IMG/VR virus record: IMGVR_UViG_3300043775_000829
Span: 1-25,045 of that record
Reading direction: 5' to 3' (one strand)
DNA from: a virus
DNA: 25,045 bases
Shown piece after piece: positions 13,450 through 20,301 of this stretch (within the stretch, counting starts at the first letter, position 1; every line of letters starts with the position of its first letter). The position numbers and the translations under genes were made by a program. Below the pieces are notes generated by a model. That model had not been told where the DNA came from. It worked only from the letters and a program-made list of their open reading frames with translations, and made no database searches.

Positions 13450-14454
13450 ATGAGCAAAGAAATCTCACCTTCAACGCTTCCTAAGCTCGCCGAGTGCGCT
13501 CTCTTTGAGGGCGCAGGCGGCACGAGCGCGGCAGCGGAGCGCGGCACGGCGGTCGATCTTGCGATCCGCAACCTTATCTCGGCAGAACATGACGTTGCAA
13601 TAGTTGGCGAAGACGCTGGTGCTATCGCCTACGGAGTCGAAGAACTGACGCGCCTTGCAAAAGGATCGTTCGTCGAGACTCGCGAAGAATACTTGGCGAT
13701 GGCAGTTCCTGGACTTAGTAAGCTCGGCACGGCTGACGCGGTCTGTAAAGCCGAGAAGTGGGTCGCCGACATCAAGACAGGCCAAGTGCGGAACTATCGC
13801 GAGCAACTCGCGGCCTACGCATTGGCGTGTATGGAAGACAACTTCGACACGAGTTGGACGGCGCACGTCATATATGTCGATCAAAAGATGAATCGTAGCT
13901 ATGACTTTAGTTACGAGGAAGCCAAGCAGATCACTCAGCGCACAATCGACCGCGCAACAAGCGCGGAGGCGAAGCCGACGCCTTGTGAGTATTGCTCTTG
14001 GTGTAAGCATTACAACAACTGCAACGCCATTGTGCGGCAGGCTGAGAGTGCCATCGCGCTAATTCCAGACGTAACCGGCAACAGCATCGAGGCGATCCGC
14101 CAGCGAATACTTGCAACAGCCGAGAGCATGGGAGCATTCGCGAAAGAGTGGAAGCTCGCCGAAAAGGAGATCGCCGAGCCGGTGCTCGGTCATCTCAAAA
14201 CGAGACTCGAAAACGGAGACGAAGTCCCCGGATGGAAACTAACAAGCATGAGCGGACGCAAGTTTGTGGAGCATGAAGCTATCGCTAAAGCCTCCGAAGG
14301 TATCAGCAATGAGACACTAATACTCGCAATGGGCGGTAAGATGTCAGAAAAGAGTTATACTGAGTTTTGCGCCAATAACGGCATTGAACCGGATACAACT
14401 GCGATAAAAGCGGGAGCGCCAACAACACAACTCAGACAGACTAAGGTTAAATGA
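13450..14454 (+). CDS. Cas4/RecB-like PD-(D/E)XK nuclease with probable Fe-S cluster
   Basis: From ATG 13450 the protein has 334 residues. It opens ISPSTLPKLAECALFE (Cys 16). The nuclease core shows GTADAV (Asp 96), ADIKTG (Asp 107 and Lys 109) and YREQLAAYA (Gln 119, Tyr 123), the Cas4/RecB series. Cys 182-x2-Cys 185-x5-Cys 191, with Cys 16, fits the four ligands of a Cas4/AddB-type 4Fe-4S cluster; Cys 179 is extra. It probably resects DNA ends to single strands for the Sak4-like ATPase. GTG 13417 in the same frame would add eleven residues but lies in an inverted repeat. Confidence 0.86.
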   Translation: MSKEISPSTLPKLAECALFEGAGGTSAAAERGTAVDLAIRNLISAEHDVAIVGEDAGAIAYGVEELTRLAKGSFVETREEYLAMAVPGLSKLGTADAVCKAEKWVADIKTGQVRNYREQLAAYALACMEDNFDTSWTAHVIYVDQKMNRSYDFSYEEAKQITQRTIDRATSAEAKPTPCEYCSWCKHYNNCNAIVRQAESAIALIPDVTGNSIEAIRQRILATAESMGAFAKEWKLAEKEIAEPVLGHLKTRLENGDEVPGWKLTSMSGRKFVEHEAIAKASEGISNETLILAMGGKMSEKSYTEFCANNGIEPDTTAIKAGAPTTQLRQTKVK

Positions 14455-14735
14455 AAATTAATAATATACATAAGGACTATAAAATAGAGTTAGCAAATGT
14501 CGCTGCAATTATTATGAGCGGGCTATTATCAACAGGCCATTATACTCATGCAAGAGACCCAGAGAATGGCATGGTATTAGACACTTATGATAATGGAGAA
14601 GATTGGAAAGAAAACAAGTTACTTTCAAGGTATCAATATGAAGTATTGGATGATACGAAAGCGTTATTAGAATATTTAATCCGTGGACTTGAGTCAGATT
14701 TTATAGAAGACAGTATAAATCAATCTCAAGGTTAA
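14451..14735 (+). CDS. AT-rich small protein of unknown function
   Basis: This is a 94-residue acidic helical protein starting at ATG 14451 in an ATGA overlap with the nuclease gene. It contains a hydrophobic helix (LANVAAIIMSGLLST) and LDDTKALLEYLIRGLESDF. Codons are strongly AT-rich compared with the nuclease and the next gene, which suggests recent acquisition. No family is recognised. The 99 bases after it (14736-14834) hold no gene, only a G-rich stretch, a weak CAGCG/CGCTG dyad (14785-14806) and an A/C-rich leader for the SSB-like gene. Confidence 0.6.
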   Translation: MKINNIHKDYKIELANVAAIIMSGLLSTGHYTHARDPENGMVLDTYDNGEDWKENKLLSRYQYEVLDDTKALLEYLIRGLESDFIEDSINQSQG

Positions 14736-14834
14736 ATAATTTCCTCGCTTAGCTGGAAATATCCGGCGGCAGGGGCAAAGGGGGCAGCGCATCCTAAAAA
14801 ACGCTGACCAACAACAACAAAATAGAAAATACAA

Positions 14835-15341
14835 ATGCCAACATATAAAGCAAGCGAACCTAAACAAGCAGCCGTATACTACGTCGAGCCTGGAACATAC
14901 GAAGTCGAAATTATCAAGGCCGTCGAGAAGACGAGCCAAGCCGGAAACCCTACCATAAAGCTTGACGTTGCCGTCATCCTTGAAGGCGGCGTAGAAGGGC
15001 CGAAGATGTGGGAGCACTTAACTTTTACGCCAAAGGCGGCGTGGAAAGTTGACCAAGTGCTTTCGAGCATCGGTCGTGCAGTCATCCCAGGCGAAGACGT
15101 CACGGTCGAAGCCGAAGACTTGATAGGAGAGAAGGGTGTCTGTCTCATTGGAGTTGAGCCAGGACAGACAAACCCAGACCACCAATTCAACTGCGTTGAG
15201 CGGTGGTTGTTCGGTGACGAGAAAGTAAAATGGCTCGGCAACCGGCGCAAGCCAGCGGTCAAAACCGACAAGCACATTGTCGCCAAAAGCAACGGCTACG
15301 TTGCACAACCCGCTGACGAAACCGACGACATCCCGTTCTAA
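14835..15341 (+). CDS. Single-stranded DNA-binding-like protein (DUF669 type)
   Basis: The protein has 168 residues with a predicted OB-like beta core: EPGTYEVEIIKAVEKTS, PTIKLDVAVI, WEHLTFTPKAAWKVDQ and VTVEAEDLIGEKGVC. The acidic, disordered C-terminus ends DETDDIPF, the tip typical of SSB proteins that binds partner enzymes. The fold pattern is that of phage DUF669-type proteins found beside recombinases. It probably coats single-stranded DNA and supports the Sak4-like annealing reaction and replication. ATG 14835 follows an A/C-rich leader with no Shine-Dalgarno. Confidence 0.8.
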   Translation: MPTYKASEPKQAAVYYVEPGTYEVEIIKAVEKTSQAGNPTIKLDVAVILEGGVEGPKMWEHLTFTPKAAWKVDQVLSSIGRAVIPGEDVTVEAEDLIGEKGVCLIGVEPGQTNPDHQFNCVERWLFGDEKVKWLGNRRKPAVKTDKHIVAKSNGYVAQPADETDDIPF

Positions 15342-15344
15342 GAA

Positions 15345-15554
15345 ATGAACGGAACTCTCTCGCTTCGGCTGTGTATTTGTATGAATGAATGTCCTGTTGG
15401 CCTACGTCTCGAAAGGGGCGATCCGCTCCCAGTATATCAGCACACATACGACGACTCGCCGGAGGGGAGAGCATTGGCAGAAACCCACCTAGAAAGAATA
15501 TCAGACTATGTTCGACGGCATAATAAAATTAGCAAACCTAGCAAGACAAGTTAA
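15345..15554 (+). CDS. Small protein of unknown function
   Basis: This is a 69-residue open frame beginning three bases after the SSB-like stop. The first part has three Cys (CICMNEC) and the second is helical and charged (AETHLERISDYVRRHNK). Its last 47 bases overlap the next small gene in another frame. Tight spacing and plausible composition support it, but there is no family recognition and the evidence is modest. Confidence 0.45.
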   Translation: MNGTLSLRLCICMNECPVGLRLERGDPLPVYQHTYDDSPEGRALAETHLERISDYVRRHNKISKPSKTS

Positions 15555-15687
15555 AGATCATATGATTGATCTTGAAGCTCTAACAAACTTATTAAACAAC
15601 CGCATTGAATACTTAAATAACGAAAACGATGAACTTCGAAAAGACAACCAACGACTCCGACAATTCTTGTCAGGACAAGATGAGTAG
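15508..15687 (+). CDS. Short coiled-coil protein
   Basis: This 59-residue protein is AT-rich and almost wholly helical. Residues about 18-55 have hydrophobic heptads (LEALTNLLNNRIEYLNNE, then ELRKDNQRLRQFL), with Leu, Ile and Asn at regular spacing as in a leucine-zipper-like dimer. It overlaps the upstream gene by 47 bases and the downstream ATG by 8. It may dimerise or act as a scaffold, but no family is known. Confidence 0.6.
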   Translation: MFDGIIKLANLARQVKDHMIDLEALTNLLNNRIEYLNNENDELRKDNQRLRQFLSGQDE

Positions 15688-15871
15688 AATGCAGAACTGG
15701 AAAGGGTATCCGCTCCGCTGTTGGCCGAACCATCAAGACGACTGCTATCGGTGGGACTGGGAGATTCTCATAGACGGAAAGTGGCTTGAGGTCGTTACTC
15801 AGTCCACGCGATGGATGGAGGACGAGGCCGAGGAGGTGCTTCAGCGTTATTTGACAAACAGAGTCAAGTAA
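15680..15871 (+). CDS. Small Trp-rich protein of unknown function
   Basis: This 63-residue protein starts at ATG 15680, overlapping the coiled-coil gene by 8 bases. It is rich in Trp (six) with RCWPNHQDDCYRWDWEI and an acidic helix EDEAEEVLQRYL at the end. A longer in-frame ATG at 15629 lies inside the previous gene. The C-terminus is followed by a gene-free stretch with a long-loop terminator. No family is recognised. Confidence 0.55.
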   Translation: MSRMQNWKGYPLRCWPNHQDDCYRWDWEILIDGKWLEVVTQSTRWMEDEAEEVLQRYLTNRVK

Positions 15872-15941
15872 ATATATTTAAACCTAGGCCGTGAAAAAGC
15901 CTTTCAATTCATGCAACCCAAACACCAACAAAATCCATTTT

Positions 15942-16010
15942 CCCTTCGTGCGCGTCGTAGCCTTTGCATGGGCCAATTTTTCATCCGACAAGCACGAAGG
16001 GATTTTTTTA
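15942..16010 (+). terminator. Long-loop hairpin with T-run before the primase operon
   Basis: CCCTTCGTGC (15942-15951) and GCACGAAGGG (15992-16001) form a perfect 10-bp stem followed by ATTTTTTTA (16002-16010). The loop is 40 bases, long for a terminator. It is in the 143-base gap 15872-16014, ends five bases before ATG 16015, and could act as terminator or attenuator for the primase-helicase operon. Confidence 0.65.
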
Positions 16011-16014
16011 CATT

Positions 16015-16260
16015 ATGCAAACGGAACTTCCCGATCATGCTCTCGAAGAGTATGTCATTCGGGCCTTCAATTCATCGCGGAGACGCGGCGCAATCGATAG
16101 GCTCGACGTAGCTCAACAATTATTGCCTTACGGCGCCCACCCTGCTTATTGGCAGGCAGCAAAGAAGATTGCCGACCATGTGCTTGATCACATGGCGATG
16201 CAATCCAAACTCTATAAAGATGACCAAGGCTGGTGGTATTTAGTCGGAGGCATTCGATGA
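16015..16260 (+). CDS. Small protein upstream of the primase, possible DNA binding
   Basis: This is an 81-residue protein starting at ATG 16015 directly after the hairpin's T-run. It is helical and basic in the first half (YVIRAFNSSRRRGAI), then VAQQLLPYGAHPAYWQAAKKI, and ends with a strand pair (LYKDDQGWWYLVGGIR) like the wing of a winged-helix domain. The TGA overlaps the primase ATG (ATGA), so the two are coupled. A role in priming or regulation of the primase-helicase is suggested by context alone. Confidence 0.55.
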   Translation: MQTELPDHALEEYVIRAFNSSRRRGAIDRLDVAQQLLPYGAHPAYWQAAKKIADHVLDHMAMQSKLYKDDQGWWYLVGGIR

Positions 16261-18230
16261 ATATCGAAGAAGCCCGGCAACGCTTGCCATTACCAGAACT
16301 CATGGCGAAACTAGGTTTGGGAGACTATGCCAAATCAAAATCCAAATCACCATTCCGAGATGAAAAGACGCCATCATTTGGCATCTACAACTTAGACGGT
16401 CGGTGGAGATGGAAAGACCACGGCACAGGCGAAGGTGGAGACGAGATCGATTTCCTAGCCAAGCTCGAAAACAAGAGCAACCATGATGCCATGCTGGCTT
16501 ATTCTGAACTTGCAGGAATGCCGATCCACGAGAAGCGGCCAGAACCCGCACGGTTCAAGATAAAGACGAGCACTCCGACAGCATCCGACTGGAGCAAGTA
16601 CAAAACAGCGGCAACAGATGAGTTCCTGCAAGCATTAGCAGGACAGAGGAGCCTATCTTTCAACATAATGAAGATTGCTCGCGACAATGACATCCTTGGC
16701 GCATCTGGAGATCAGCCGGCATTCAAATCTGGAGATGGCGCTCACGTCCGTTGCGATAACGGCGCATGGAGATTTGAGCCAAAGGGAACGCAAAATGTTC
16801 CACTTGTATTTGGTAATTCAAACTCAAAGAACGTCTACTTTTTTGAGTCTCAATGGGACTTGCTCGCGATTGCCGATAAGCTCGGTGATGATTGGAGTAG
16901 TGTTTTATGGGTAGCATCTCGCGGGGCAAGCAACGGCAAATGTATTGCAGAGTTTTCTCAAGACCGACAGGTCTATGCTTTCCCGCAAAATGACGAACCA
17001 AAAAAGGATGGCAAAATACCTTCCGAAATCTGGATGCAAGACGCCATCTCATCATGCAAAACAATTCTTCGGGTCAGGACTCCATCAAATTTTAAGGACG
17101 CAAATGATTGGGTAGAAGCAAAAGACACAAACAAAAAAACAATCATTTCGGCAATTAAGAACGCTACCGATCCATCGATGGTCGGAGTTGAGATGCACTC
17201 ATTTGAGGAACTATTCCAATTCGTTCCAAAGGAGGACAACACAACCTTGCTAGGAGATAGATGGGTATGCCAGGGCGGTCAGTTGCTCATCGTTGGGCAG
17301 TCCGGCGTAGGCAAATCATCACTGACGGTGCAGGCATCGATGTTCTGGGCATTAGGACTGCCGTTCTTTGGTATTAAGCCGAGGCGACAACTCAAAAGCC
17401 TATTCATCCAAGCCGAGAACGACACAGGCGACATGGCCGAGATCGTGCAAGGCGTCATGTCCTATGTCGTCGCAAATGCTGGGATGCCACAAGCGCAAGC
17501 AGTAAAATTGCTGACAGAAAACATTACATTTGCCCGCGTGACTTCTCAGACCGGTGCGGACTTCATCGACGTTGTCGGCAGGCTACTCGACAAGAAAGGC
17601 GATTGTGACTTGGTATTTGGAGATCCGCTCTTGAGCTATATCGGCGACGATATAAGCCAACAAAGCGTGGCAAGCGCATTCCTTCGCGGTCTCTGCAACC
17701 CTATCGCATTTCAGCGTAAATTTGCATGGGTATGGAGTCACCACACCGGAAAGCCGCAAGGCGACTCGAAGAGCCGGGCGCATTGGAACACAAACGACTT
17801 CGCCTACGTCGGACTAGGATCATCCGAACTCACGAACTGGGCTAGGGCGATATGCGTTCTCCAAACAACAAAGGAGGATGGCACATTCCGGCTCCTATTA
17901 GCCAAACGTGGCCGTCGCGCTGGCGTAGTCGATGAAATCGGCGATACGACCACCCAGATCGGTTTAAGGCACGGCCAAGTTGGCTTGTATTGGGAACCAT
18001 GTGCGCTGCCAACAGAAGAAGAAGCATCAAAGGAGAAGGGGAAACCCGGAAGACCGAAAGCATTAAATGAAATCCAGAAACAAGAAGTTATTGCCTTCAT
18101 TGCAACATTCCCAGAAGATGACCATTCCAAGTGGCAGAAGTGCTTGGATAAATTTAAGCTGTCTTGTCATATAGAAACCATAAAAAATGTATGGAAAGAC
18201 AAGCTCAAAACTGACACTACAAAAAATTAA
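16257..18230 (+). CDS. Primase-helicase: degenerate zinc domain, TOPRIM and RepA-like ATPase
   Basis: The 657-residue protein has three parts. Residues 1-85 resemble the CHC2 primase zinc domain (SPFRDEKTPSF), but the zinc Cys/His residues are absent. Residues about 190-290 are TOPRIM-like: VYFFESQWDLLAIAD gives the Glu, and YAFPQNDEP stands where the Asp pair is usual. About 340-570 is a RecA-fold ATPase with Walker A GQSGVGKSS (about 346-354), DLVFGDPLLSYIGDD (about 450) and WVWSHHTGKP. This fits RepA/AAA_25-type replicative helicases. The C-terminal 70 residues look like a helix-turn-helix extension. It should unwind DNA and may prime it. Confidence 0.87.
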   Translation: MNIEEARQRLPLPELMAKLGLGDYAKSKSKSPFRDEKTPSFGIYNLDGRWRWKDHGTGEGGDEIDFLAKLENKSNHDAMLAYSELAGMPIHEKRPEPARFKIKTSTPTASDWSKYKTAATDEFLQALAGQRSLSFNIMKIARDNDILGASGDQPAFKSGDGAHVRCDNGAWRFEPKGTQNVPLVFGNSNSKNVYFFESQWDLLAIADKLGDDWSSVLWVASRGASNGKCIAEFSQDRQVYAFPQNDEPKKDGKIPSEIWMQDAISSCKTILRVRTPSNFKDANDWVEAKDTNKKTIISAIKNATDPSMVGVEMHSFEELFQFVPKEDNTTLLGDRWVCQGGQLLIVGQSGVGKSSLTVQASMFWALGLPFFGIKPRRQLKSLFIQAENDTGDMAEIVQGVMSYVVANAGMPQAQAVKLLTENITFARVTSQTGADFIDVVGRLLDKKGDCDLVFGDPLLSYIGDDISQQSVASAFLRGLCNPIAFQRKFAWVWSHHTGKPQGDSKSRAHWNTNDFAYVGLGSSELTNWARAICVLQTTKEDGTFRLLLAKRGRRAGVVDEIGDTTTQIGLRHGQVGLYWEPCALPTEEEASKEKGKPGRPKALNEIQKQEVIAFIATFPEDDHSKWQKCLDKFKLSCHIETIKNVWKDKLKTDTTKN

Positions 18231-18293
18231 AAAGAATTACAAAAAATGGTATTTTTTTTACCCCATGAGATCCACAAAAAATTACCCACAAAA

Positions 18294-18326
18294 AACCCCC
18301 CTATAAGGGGGGGGGTTATTTTTTTT
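18294..18326 (+). terminator. Strong intrinsic terminator after the primase-helicase
   Basis: AACCCCCC (18294-18301) pairs with the following G9TT run (18307-18317) around TATAA, followed by ATTTTTTTT. The G-run of nine is striking. Upstream, AAAAAAT and ATTTTTT near 18241-18257 form another small AT-only dyad with a GGT loop just after the primase stop. Confidence 0.75.
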
Positions 18327-18358
18327 GTTGGGCAATTTGTTATGTGGGACTCGGCGCC

Positions 18359-18381
18359 GCAAAAAAACAATTGTTTTTTGC
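18359..18381 (+). repeat. Perfect AT-rich palindrome in the primase-mom intergenic region
   Basis: AAAAAACAATTGTTTTTT (18362-18379) is a perfect 18-base palindrome centred on CAATTG, flanked by GC on both sides with one extra A on the left. It lies in a 177-base gap between the primase-helicase and the mom-like gene, about 40 bases before the latter. It could be a regulator-binding site, a second terminator or part of a replication origin. The sequence does not decide. Confidence 0.6.
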
Positions 18382-18407
18382 AGTCGCCTTGTCGATAGGG
18401 TGACGAA

Positions 18408-19094
18408 ATGAACATGGAACCGTCCATAATTGTTAGCCAAATACCAAGCAAGGAAGCTGAACCGTGGTTACTCGTTCGACATTATGCAAAAAGAAAATGC
18501 CCCATTTCCTATGCTTTCGGCGCATTCATAAACAATGAAATAATTGGAATTGTTACATTCGGAACTCCACTATCATCAACCCTTCGCGATGGAATATGTG
18601 GAAAAGATAATTCTTCTTTTGTTTTAGAATTAAATAGACTTTGTTGCAATACTCAAAAAAACCTTGCATCAATATTGGTCGGTCGGTCTTTGGCTATGTT
18701 GCCACATCCATCAATTGTTGTTTCTTATGCTGACACTGGACAAGGCCATGTCGGGTATGTGTATCAAGCAACAAATTTTATTTATACAGGATTGTCCGCT
18801 CAATTTAAAGATCCAATGGTAAAGGGTATGGAAAACAAACATCACACTACAATAGGAGACGAGGGAAGAGGACATCCATCAAGAGTTGAGTTTCTTAGGC
18901 AAAAATATGGAAATGAGAATGTTTATTATATCCAAAGAAACAGGAAGCATCGATATGTCTTTTTTTGTGGATCTAAAACACAAAAAAGAAATTTTATCAA
19001 ATGTCTGAAATATTCAGTTCAACCATATCCAAAAGGCGAGACTCAGAGATATGACGCATCTGGAGAAATTGAAACACAATTAACTTTATTTTAA
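18408..19094 (+). CDS. mom: Mom-like DNA adenine modification protein
   Basis: The 228-residue protein has the Mom pattern of phage Mu and its relatives: LVRHYAKRKCPISYAFG (about 22-38), a GNAT-like strand IIGIVTFGTP, LELNRLCC, then VSYADTGQGHVGYVYQA (about 106-122) and NFIYTG. The HY pair, SYAD and GYVYQ are conserved in the family. Mom proteins modify the N6 of adenine in phage DNA and protect it from restriction enzymes. AGGGTGA a few bases before ATG 18408 may serve as ribosome binding site. A Mu-type com gene is not seen upstream. The gene is much more AT-rich than its neighbours, pointing to acquisition. Assignment is strong; the exact chemistry is not known. Confidence 0.87.
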   Translation: MNMEPSIIVSQIPSKEAEPWLLVRHYAKRKCPISYAFGAFINNEIIGIVTFGTPLSSTLRDGICGKDNSSFVLELNRLCCNTQKNLASILVGRSLAMLPHPSIVVSYADTGQGHVGYVYQATNFIYTGLSAQFKDPMVKGMENKHHTTIGDEGRGHPSRVEFLRQKYGNENVYYIQRNRKHRYVFFCGSKTQKRNFIKCLKYSVQPYPKGETQRYDASGEIETQLTLF

Positions 19095-19106
19095 ACACCT
19101 AACACT

Positions 19107-19146
19107 TTTGCAGGCGAAGATACGTGGTGTGTTGGACGCCTGCAAA
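19107..19146 (+). repeat. 10-bp inverted repeat downstream of mom
   Basis: TTTGCAGGCG (19107-19116) and CGCCTGCAAA (19137-19146) are perfect reverse complements separated by a 20-base loop. No T-run directly follows, so it is not a typical terminator. The 160-base gap 19095-19254 also holds CTGTTTTTCTTGG at 19157-19169 and an A-rich leader. Confidence 0.65.
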
Positions 19147-19254
19147 TACGCCACTGTTTTTCTTGGTGGGAGCGGCAGACTGCGCCCTTTATTCAGAGCC
19201 AAAAAACGAGAAACTATTTGCAAAAGAAAAAAACTATGCGAAAAAAAGTATTCG

Positions 19255-19695
19255 ATGCACGACCAGACGCGAGACGCGGCGGAATACGACGAAGCCAGCT
19301 ACACGCCCGACTTCTACAGCTTCGACGATCCGACTGCCGGTCACGCATTCCGCATGACGGCGTACCGCGAAGCCAGCGAGAAACTCCTGGTTGTGCTCAA
19401 CAAAACGATATCGTTCTTGGCAGAACACGGCTACAGCCGGAGCAAGACTTTGTGGGGCGTGGCGTTCGCTCTTGGTCATCCGCTAACCGCAGGGATGTCG
19501 ATGCTAGAAGCAGGACGCGAACTAGGCTGCACAAAACAGGCGATCTCGAAGATAGCAATGGACTTTCTCGACACGACAGGCCTACCTCCTAGCACATCTT
19601 TGAAAAGCGAGGAAGCACGCAACACCTACCGAAAAACAAACACCAACAAATATGGAACAAAACGAAATCACGGCACTAACCCTGCCAGTCATTGA
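19255..19695 (+). CDS. Helix-turn-helix DNA-binding protein
   Basis: From ATG 19255 the protein has 146 residues. Central helices (FRMTAYREASEKLLVVLN, FLAEHGYSRSKTLWGVAFA) precede a helix-turn-helix: MLEAGRELGCTKQAISKIA at about 83-101, followed by MDFLDTTGLPPSTSLKSEEA. The arrangement recalls a sigma region 4 or resolvase-type HTH. It probably binds DNA as a regulator or in packaging, as it lies upstream of the methyltransferase and terminase genes. An upstream in-frame ATG at 19108 lies in the inverted repeat and would add a 49-residue basic stretch not expected of the family. The tail overlaps the next gene by 44 bases. Confidence 0.65.
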   Translation: MHDQTRDAAEYDEASYTPDFYSFDDPTAGHAFRMTAYREASEKLLVVLNKTISFLAEHGYSRSKTLWGVAFALGHPLTAGMSMLEAGRELGCTKQAISKIAMDFLDTTGLPPSTSLKSEEARNTYRKTNTNKYGTKRNHGTNPASH

Positions 19696-20188
19696 AACAG
19701 AGATCCGCACCGCATACGCGGAGGCCAACGCCTTAGCCGTAACGGCCAAAGGCAATGCACGCGCTGCCGTCTTACGCATGGCAGACTGCGGGCAGATGCT
19801 CATGGTCGCCAAGGATCACGTGCGCGGCAACCGCAACGAGTGGCTTGCATCGCTTGGCATTGATCCAGACAAGGCGGCCAAGGCAATTCACCTAGCACGC
19901 AACCGTGATCAGCTTGAGCTAGACCTATGGCCTGCCGACATGGCCAAGCTCGGAGCGCAGATGCTCGGCATCCTACCGCCTCCAGGTTCTTCGGGACGTG
20001 AAGAGAACGACCCAGAACGCACCACGGGCGCAAGCACGCATTGGCTGACCTATGCAGGGAAACTGCAACGCTCGTTCGCTGACCTCTTCACACGCAAGCC
20101 GGTGGAACAATGGCGGCACGACGAGAGAGAATCATTAAGGATTGCAATTAAGCCAATCGCAGAACTTTACGCCAAGTTAAATGATTGA
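19652..20188 (+). CDS. DUF3102-like protein, possibly DNA associated
   Basis: The 178-residue protein has an Ala-rich helical first half. It contains AVLRMADCGQMLMVAKDHV and NEWLASLGIDPDKAAKAIHLARN, the 'G..L...K......WL' pattern of DUF3102 and related phage proteins, which often carry a small helix-turn-helix. The second half has LPPPGSSG as a linker and a Trp/Arg-rich helical end. ATG 19652 follows an A/C-rich leader and overlaps the previous gene. It probably works with the ParB-domain methyltransferase downstream, judging by adjacency only. Confidence 0.6.
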   Translation: MEQNEITALTLPVIETEIRTAYAEANALAVTAKGNARAAVLRMADCGQMLMVAKDHVRGNRNEWLASLGIDPDKAAKAIHLARNRDQLELDLWPADMAKLGAQMLGILPPPGSSGREENDPERTTGASTHWLTYAGKLQRSFADLFTRKPVEQWRHDERESLRIAIKPIAELYAKLND

Positions 20189-20233
20189 GAATGTTATGAA
20201 AAAATTAAGAGATTCCTATAACTAGCTCTCCCC

Positions 20234-20264
20234 TACGGGTTAACATACTCTCTTTGCTCCCGTA
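20234..20264 (+). repeat. Short inverted repeat upstream of the methyltransferase
   Basis: TACGGG (20234-20239) and CCCGTA (20259-20264) are complementary around a 19-base loop in the 113-base gap 20189-20301. The rest of the gap is AT-rich and contains no gene I can support. It may be an operator or leader hairpin for the methyltransferase operon. Confidence 0.45.
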
Positions 20265-20301
20265 TGAATAGTCTAAAAAATCTGAGTTATAAAATTACCA
20301 C

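Noticed and set aside
15891-16111. Two overlapping open frames across the gap upstream of 16015
   Set aside because: They run through the long-loop hairpin and T-run and show no protein-like pattern; the 16015 start explains the coding signal.
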